From positions 1 to 10,333 of the forward strand of contig DATKMG010000421.1 of the NCBI GenBank assembly GCA_035541995.1: a stretch of DNA of 10,333 bases, in the 5' to 3' direction. The notes beneath the pieces are model-generated. The model was not told the DNA's origin, ran no database searches, and saw nothing but the letters and a program-made list of their open reading frames with translations. Within the stretch, counting starts at the first letter, position 1; every line of letters starts with the position of its first letter. This DNA comes from DATKMG01 sp035541995. Lineage in GTDB: Bacteria; Acidobacteriota; Terriglobia; Versatilivoradales; Versatilivoraceae. Shown one piece after another: positions 6,922-10,333 of this stretch. Position numbers and translations under genes: made by a program.

Positions 6922-6966
6922 GCCATTTTCATCCGCGGTGGTGAACTTGGAAAGGTTATGCGGCAC
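6922..6966 (-). repeat. Dispersed repeat, copy 2 (inverted relative to 1085-1127)
   Basis: Positions 6922-6949 equal the reverse complement of 1100-1127 over 28 bases, and weaker similarity runs to the GGCAC at 6962-6966. This copy is in frame with the downstream TPR gene, so any translation from ATG 6975 would read through it as KFTTADENG. Confidence 0.8.
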
Positions 6967-7021
6967 TTTCATCATGATGAGTCGCTCGGTTAGGACAGAG
7001 GGAATGGAAAAACGACTTCCA

Positions 7022-7051
7022 ACTATATCTGAGTGACTTTTCGCCTGTCAA
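7022..7051 (-). promoter_or_regulatory. Strong sigma70-type promoter for the TPR gene 5446-6819
   Basis: On the minus strand a perfect TTGACA (7051-7046) is followed after 18 bases by TATAGT (7027-7022, 5 of 6). Transcription should start near 7014. The first ATG downstream is 6975, and the preferred GTG 6819 lies about 195 bases into the message, so the leader would consist largely of repeat sequence. Confidence 0.6.
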
Positions 7052-7106
7052 ATTGAGCCCAGATTTCGGCAGCATTCGGAGTGCGATTTGATAGTGGGAT
7101 ATAAGA

Positions 7107-7168
7107 TTTGGAGACGGGACGCCCTCGTCCCGCTTCCGGCAACACTCCGTGGCTACACGGTGTCCCCA
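7107..7168. repeat. Paired-hairpin (BIME-like) repeat, copy C, upstream of the ATPase
   Basis: The first hairpin is CGGGAC-GCCCTC-GTCCCG (7115-7132), a perfect six-pair stem. The second is CCGTG-GCTA-CACGG (7147-7160). Outer arms TGGAGAC and GTCCCCA pair with one mismatch. The whole is itself enclosed by AGTGCGA (7080-7086) and TCGCACT (7169-7175). It belongs to the same family as 8431-8540 and 10211-10282. Confidence 0.75.
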
Positions 7169-7202
7169 GTCGCACTTTGAATTGTACCCCCGTGACAAAA
7201 GC

Positions 7203-7240
7203 TTGACAACCATTTCGTCATATATCATGATAAATGACGA
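7203..7240 (+). promoter_or_regulatory. Promoter with overlapping 26-base palindromic operator for the ATPase gene
   Basis: A perfect TTGACA (7203-7208) is followed after 17 bases by CATGAT (7226-7231, 4 of 6). A palindrome spans 7215-7240: arms TCGTCAT and ATGACGA around a TATCATGATA core, with 24 of 26 positions symmetric. It covers the -10 region, as repressor sites usually do. GATAAATGAC (7229-7238) and GATAAATACG (7239-7248) form a tandem direct repeat just downstream. The ATPase itself has no obvious specific DNA-binding regulator domain, so the binding protein is unknown. Confidence 0.5.
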
Positions 7241-7260
7241 TAAATACGACAAGGTCTGCC

Positions 7261-8406
7261 ATGATTCCCGCCCCGACAATCAAGCGTTTCCTCAGTGTCA
7301 AGGATCTATTGGCGAAGAAATCTCATTTTCTCTTCGGACCCCGTCAGACCGGGAAAACGTTTCTCATCCGTCAGGAACTGAGCGATGTGCAGGTCTACGA
7401 TCTTTTGGACTCAGCGGTCTTCATCGCGCTCAACCAGAAACCCGGTCGTCTCGAGGAGGAACTCCGGCCACGGAGCCGGTACGTGGTGATTGACGAAATT
7501 CAAAGGCTCCCGGACCTGCTTCATGAGGTCCACCGCTTGATCGAGTCTCGCGGCATCCGATTCCTGCTTACCGGGTCCAGTGCGCGCAAGCTCAGGAGAG
7601 GGGGCGTCAACCTGCTGGGAGGGCGGGCACGGACGAAATTCCTTCATCCCCTTAGCTGGACCGAACTGGGCGAGCATTTCGATCTGATGAAAGCGATTCA
7701 CAGGGGAATGCTTCCGTCGATCTACTTTTCCGATGATGCCGAGGCTGATCTCCAGTCGTATGCGGGATCCTACCTGCAGCAGGAGATTGTCGCGGAGGGT
7801 GCCCTGCGGAATGTCCCAGCCTTCAGCCGGTTTCTAAGGGTGGCGGCCCTGGCGAACGGAACCGTCGTGAACTTCACCAACCTTGCCAATGACGCCCAAG
7901 TTCCGCGAACGACGGTCTACGAATATTTCGAAATCCTGAAGGACACCCTGCTCATCCGCGAACTTCCTGCGTGGCGGCAGTCAGCAAAAAGAAAACCGCT
8001 GGTCAGCTCGAAATACTACTTTTTCGACGTCGGGGTTGTCGCGACACTTCAAGGACGGGAATTTCGTGCCGGCACTCCGGAGTTCGGTGAGGCCTTCGAA
8101 ACCATCCTGATGCACGAGCTGGTGTGCCACAGCGATTATGCCACGGGACAGCCCGTCAGTTTCTGGCGGTCAGCCTCCGGCTACGAAGTGGATTTCATTC
8201 TCGGCGATCATACAGCTGTGGAAGCCAAGGCAAAGAAGAACATCTCTGAAGCGGACCTCCGTTCGCTGCGGGCGCTGGCCGAGGAGAAGAAGCTGAAGAG
8301 GTACCTCTGTGTCAGTCTGGAGCCCCGTGCGCGAACCCTCCGTGGCGTGACAGTCCTTCCGATGGCTGAATTCCTGCGGGCGCTGTGGGACGGGGAGTAC
8401 AACTAA
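7261..8406 (+). CDS. AAA+ ATPase with C-terminal DUF4143 (AAA_14/DUF4143 family)
   Basis: A 381-residue cytoplasmic protein. Walker A is GPRQTGKT (residues 26-33), Walker B is VVIDEIQ (75-81), and the sensor 1 strand is LLTGSS (102-107). A winged-helix-like stretch follows (NGTVVNFTNLANDAQVPRTTVYEYFEIL, about 200-227). The C-terminal domain has the restriction-endonuclease-like pattern GYEVDF (Asp311), then VEAKAK (Glu321, Lys323), as in DUF4143. The length is normal for the family and the protein looks intact. The biological role of these widespread ATPases is poorly defined; they are common as scattered, horizontally acquired genes. Start: ATG 7261, with AAGG six bases upstream. ATG 7234 is in frame but lies inside the palindrome. 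Hairpin repeats flank the gene on both sides. Confidence 0.93.
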   Translation: MIPAPTIKRFLSVKDLLAKKSHFLFGPRQTGKTFLIRQELSDVQVYDLLDSAVFIALNQKPGRLEEELRPRSRYVVIDEIQRLPDLLHEVHRLIESRGIRFLLTGSSARKLRRGGVNLLGGRARTKFLHPLSWTELGEHFDLMKAIHRGMLPSIYFSDDAEADLQSYAGSYLQQEIVAEGALRNVPAFSRFLRVAALANGTVVNFTNLANDAQVPRTTVYEYFEILKDTLLIRELPAWRQSAKRKPLVSSKYYFFDVGVVATLQGREFRAGTPEFGEAFETILMHELVCHSDYATGQPVSFWRSASGYEVDFILGDHTAVEAKAKKNISEADLRSLRALAEEKKLKRYLCVSLEPRARTLRGVTVLPMAEFLRALWDGEYN

Positions 8407-8430
8407 GCAAGGTCCGGGCGCAGAGGGGTC

Positions 8431-8540
8431 TCCAAAGACCTGGAGGCGGGATGCCCTCATCCCGCTTCTTTGCTGCCATGAGCGCCGTGAGGGCACGGCG
8501 CCTCCAAAGACCTGTAGACGTGACACCCTCGTCCCGCTGC
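8431..8540. repeat. Paired-hairpin (BIME-like) repeat, copy A, with an extra half unit
   Basis: TGGAGG (8441-8446) and CCTCCA (8501-8506) enclose two hairpins. The first is CGGGAT-GCCCTC-ATCCCG (8447-8464). The second is GCGCCGTG-AGGG-CACGGCGC (8482-8501), an eight-pair stem. The flank TCCAAAGACCTG occurs twice in direct orientation (8431-8442 and 8503-8514), and the second copy leads into an imperfect hairpin CGTGAC-ACCCTC-GTCCCG (8519-8536). It fills the space between the converging ATPase and TPR genes and may help end transcription from either side. Positions 8541-8609 show nothing further. Confidence 0.8.
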
Positions 8541-8609
8541 TTCAATCCGAATTTATCAGTTGCTTTGGTTTTCCTCAAGTGTGCTCGCGGATCAACCACT
8601 GGGGCCAAA

Positions 8610-10163
8610 TCAAGGCGGGGTGATCTCCTTCTGCTCTTCGAACTTCCTTTTTTCAGCTGTCACGGAGTTCTTGATCTGCTGGAATCTCTCAAGCATTTCC
8701 TTTTGTAACTCTATTTGGCCGCTTTTCCCGTAGGCTCTTGCCAATTGCCAATAAAGGCTCCCCTGTTCATCAATGGGCAAAGCTGCCTTTAGATGAGGAA
8801 TGGCTTTATCAATCTGTCCGACCTGTAAGTAAGCACGCGCCAAATCCCTTTGTGCCGGCAACACCGTCGGGTCCTCTTCGACCCCCTTTTCCAGAAACGG
8901 AATTGCCGCTTCTACCTTTTCCAAGCTGAAAAGCGTGAACCCTAACCAATAATTCAACTCCGCCGAATCCGGGGACTGCTTGATGAGGTCTTCCAACAGT
9001 TGCCGTGCACCCTCGTATTTACCGTTGCAGCTTAGAGAGATAGCGAGGCCTTGCAGATAATAAGGATTCCCGGGCGCAAGCTTTAAGGCCTCCTGCCATT
9101 CTTTGGTCGCTTCGTCATAATTCTTCCGGTTGAACTGCATCTGGGCCATCATTTCATGTACTTCAGCAGAAGGGGGTAGCTGAGCCAGACGAGAAAATGC
9201 TTGCCGTGCCAGCTCACTGTAAGCGCGTGTCCGCCAGAAATATGCCTCTGCGGTTTTACTGTCCTTTGACAAGGCTGCAACTTCTTGGTAGCGTCCTGCC
9301 CAAAAGTTACATTCAAGCTCCTGTGGACTGCCATTCCGATTTCCCCGCGACAAGACAGATGACGCATTCCAGACTCCTCCAGCACCGTCACAATGCAGGG
9401 GTGGGAGCTTACGTTCCTTTTCCACCTCTTTGGCTGCCCAATCCGCGTGCCCATCTCTCCTATAGATTTCGGACAGCATTGCGTGAACGCCGCGCATTTC
9501 CGGCATCTTGGCGAGGGACTCCCGATAGAAAAAGAAGGCTGATCTATATTGGTCAGCTGCAAGGTGGTCATCGGCTAGAAGCACAAGCGAATAGGCGGAT
9601 TCTGGCGCGACCTTCTCCAGACCCTCAAAATTCCGACCGGCAAGACCTTCGTAGCTGAGTCCCAGTCCGTTCCAGACCTTTGGATTTTTGGGGTCAAGCT
9701 CAGACAGTCTTCCGAACTGCTCCGATGCTTCCTGGAAGCGATCGAGTGACAGAAGAGCCTGGCCCAGGTACAGCCGAGCCTCCCTGTTGTCTGGTTGGGC
9801 GCGAACTACTGTCCTTAGAGGCTCGACAGCTTCGGCGGACGCCTTCAACCTGAGGTAGGCTGCGCCTAGAAAAAGGCGCGCTGGCAAGTTACCGGGATCC
9901 AGCTTCAGTACCGACTGGAACTGGGTCACTGCTTCCTGCTCGTGTCCTGCCATATGCAGAGCTAATCCGAGATTCAGGACGGGACCGGAGTTGTTGGGTA
10001 GAGCTTGAACCACATCTCTATAGATCGGGATAGCTTCTTCAAACCTGCCGGCAGCCATCAGGTCTTTGCCGCGGTGTACTTTAGAAGTCAGATCTTCCGG
10101 CTGTGCATATAAAGGCGCGGTGCTGATGGCAATAAATATTACCCAACTCATGAAGGGATACAT
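8610..10163 (-). CDS. Exported tetratricopeptide repeat protein with Cys-containing central segment
   Basis: A 517-residue protein with a clear signal peptide (MYPFMSWVIFIAISTAPLYA, cleavage before Gln21). About seven TPRs lead in. An atypical central segment then carries two Cys (PPLHCDG and LECNFWAGRYQEV) and the phrase ELARQAFSRLAQLPPSAEVHE. About five TPRs follow, and the tail is charged (TAEKRKFEEQKEITPP). From memory, this central pattern recurs in exported TPR proteins of Acidobacteria and relatives, so it is probably a conserved family rather than a degenerate repeat. No catalytic domain is visible; protein-protein interaction in the periplasm is the likely role. Start: ATG 10163, which keeps a good signal peptide. 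ATG 10151 is a usable alternative. It converges with the ATPase gene. Confidence 0.92.
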   Translation of the reverse strand: MYPFMSWVIFIAISTAPLYAQPEDLTSKVHRGKDLMAAGRFEEAIPIYRDVVQALPNNSGPVLNLGLALHMAGHEQEAVTQFQSVLKLDPGNLPARLFLGAAYLRLKASAEAVEPLRTVVRAQPDNREARLYLGQALLSLDRFQEASEQFGRLSELDPKNPKVWNGLGLSYEGLAGRNFEGLEKVAPESAYSLVLLADDHLAADQYRSAFFFYRESLAKMPEMRGVHAMLSEIYRRDGHADWAAKEVEKERKLPPLHCDGAGGVWNASSVLSRGNRNGSPQELECNFWAGRYQEVAALSKDSKTAEAYFWRTRAYSELARQAFSRLAQLPPSAEVHEMMAQMQFNRKNYDEATKEWQEALKLAPGNPYYLQGLAISLSCNGKYEGARQLLEDLIKQSPDSAELNYWLGFTLFSLEKVEAAIPFLEKGVEEDPTVLPAQRDLARAYLQVGQIDKAIPHLKAALPIDEQGSLYWQLARAYGKSGQIELQKEMLERFQQIKNSVTAEKRKFEEQKEITPP

Positions 10164-10170
10164 ACCCTGT

Positions 10171-10199
10171 ATTTAACACGCTGCGACTTTTCCTGACAA
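10171..10199 (-). promoter_or_regulatory. Candidate promoter giving a nearly leaderless TPR mRNA
   Basis: On the minus strand TTGTCA (10199-10194) is followed after 17 bases by TTAAAT (10176-10171). The -10 box ends only seven bases before ATG 10163, so the message would be leaderless or nearly so. This agrees with the lack of a Shine-Dalgarno sequence there. ATG 10151 would instead have a very short leader. Confidence 0.42.
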
Positions 10200-10210
10200 G
10201 AGGAAAGAGC

Positions 10211-10282
10211 ATTTTGGAGGCGGGACGCCCTCGTCCCGTTGCTTACTTACAGGACGCCGTGAGGGCACGGCACCTCCAAGAT
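10211..10282. repeat. Paired-hairpin (BIME-like) repeat, copy B
   Basis: Outer arms ATTTTGGAGG (10211-10220) and CCTCCAAGAT (10273-10282) pair with one mismatch. They enclose CGGGAC-GCCCTC-GTCCCG (10221-10238) and GCCGTG-AGGG-CACGGC (10256-10271). This is the tidiest complete copy in the window and lies just upstream of the promoter of the TPR gene. The remaining 10283-10333 holds only AGATCTTC repeated 20 bases apart (10279-10286, 10299-10306). Confidence 0.82.
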
Positions 10283-10333
10283 CTTCAAAATCCCATAGAG
10301 ATCTTCGAAGTTTCGTAGATTACTGCCTCCATA

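Noticed and set aside
6956..7279. Minus-strand open frame (107 codons) across the ATPase promoter
   Set aside because: It covers two promoters, the palindrome and a hairpin repeat, has no ribosome binding site, and part of it simply translates the repeat.
8431..8540. Repeats considered as a CRISPR array
   Set aside because: Only two direct units, no uniform spacers and no cas genes; the units are hairpin mosaics.
8312..8608. Minus-strand frame with repeated RDEG...GLWR motif
   Set aside because: The apparent protein repeat (KRDEG, GLWRR) is the translation of the hairpin repeats at 8431-8540, not a protein domain.
10279..10310. AGATCTTC repeated at 20-base spacing with a CTTCGAAG palindrome
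   Set aside because: Two eight-base copies near the window edge are too little to support a binding-site array.

Overview
The window reads like chromosomal DNA of an environmental bacterium of the PVC/Acidobacteria type, most likely Verrucomicrobiota. This placement is inference. It rests on a copper type II monooxygenase fused to a Planctomycete-type haem c motif, three TPR-rich exported proteins in 10 kb, a DUF4143 ATPase, and several families of hairpin-forming intergenic repeats. No rRNA, tRNA, CRISPR array or transposase gene was seen.

Layout. Positions 1-1021 (minus) hold the N-terminal 340 codons of an FGGY sugar kinase cut by the left edge. Positions 1022-1500 are a divergent intergenic region with GC-rich hairpins, a dispersed repeat and candidate promoters. 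Positions 1501-3875 (plus) are a two-gene operon with an ATGA overlap. The first gene is an exported single-Cys-motif redoxin. The second is a 623-residue protein that joins a CxxCH haem site, a PHM/DBM-like copper monooxygenase core with all six expected copper ligands, and five C-terminal TPRs. Converging on it is an AraC-family regulator (4042-5118, minus) with a clear sigma70-type promoter that settles its start. A 210-base spacer rich in hairpins separates it from an exported TPR protein (5446-6819, minus).

From about 6811 to 7240 the DNA is a patchwork of repeat sequence, two promoters pointing outward and a 26-base palindrome. An AAA+/DUF4143 ATPase (7261-8406, plus) follows. It is flanked on both sides by the same hairpin repeat family. 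A second exported TPR protein (8610-10163, minus) converges on it, and another copy of the hairpin repeat lies upstream of that gene.

How the genes may work together. The redoxin and haem-copper protein are almost certainly co-expressed and exported, and look like a self-contained oxidative enzyme with a TPR docking or assembly arm; the substrate is unknown. The AraC regulator and sugar kinase fit carbohydrate use, but nothing shown here ties them to the monooxygenase. The ATPase with its own palindromic operator and flanking repeats looks like an independently acquired unit. The most notable non-coding feature is the repeat family built of two back-to-back hairpins, whose copies differ by a compensatory base-pair change.
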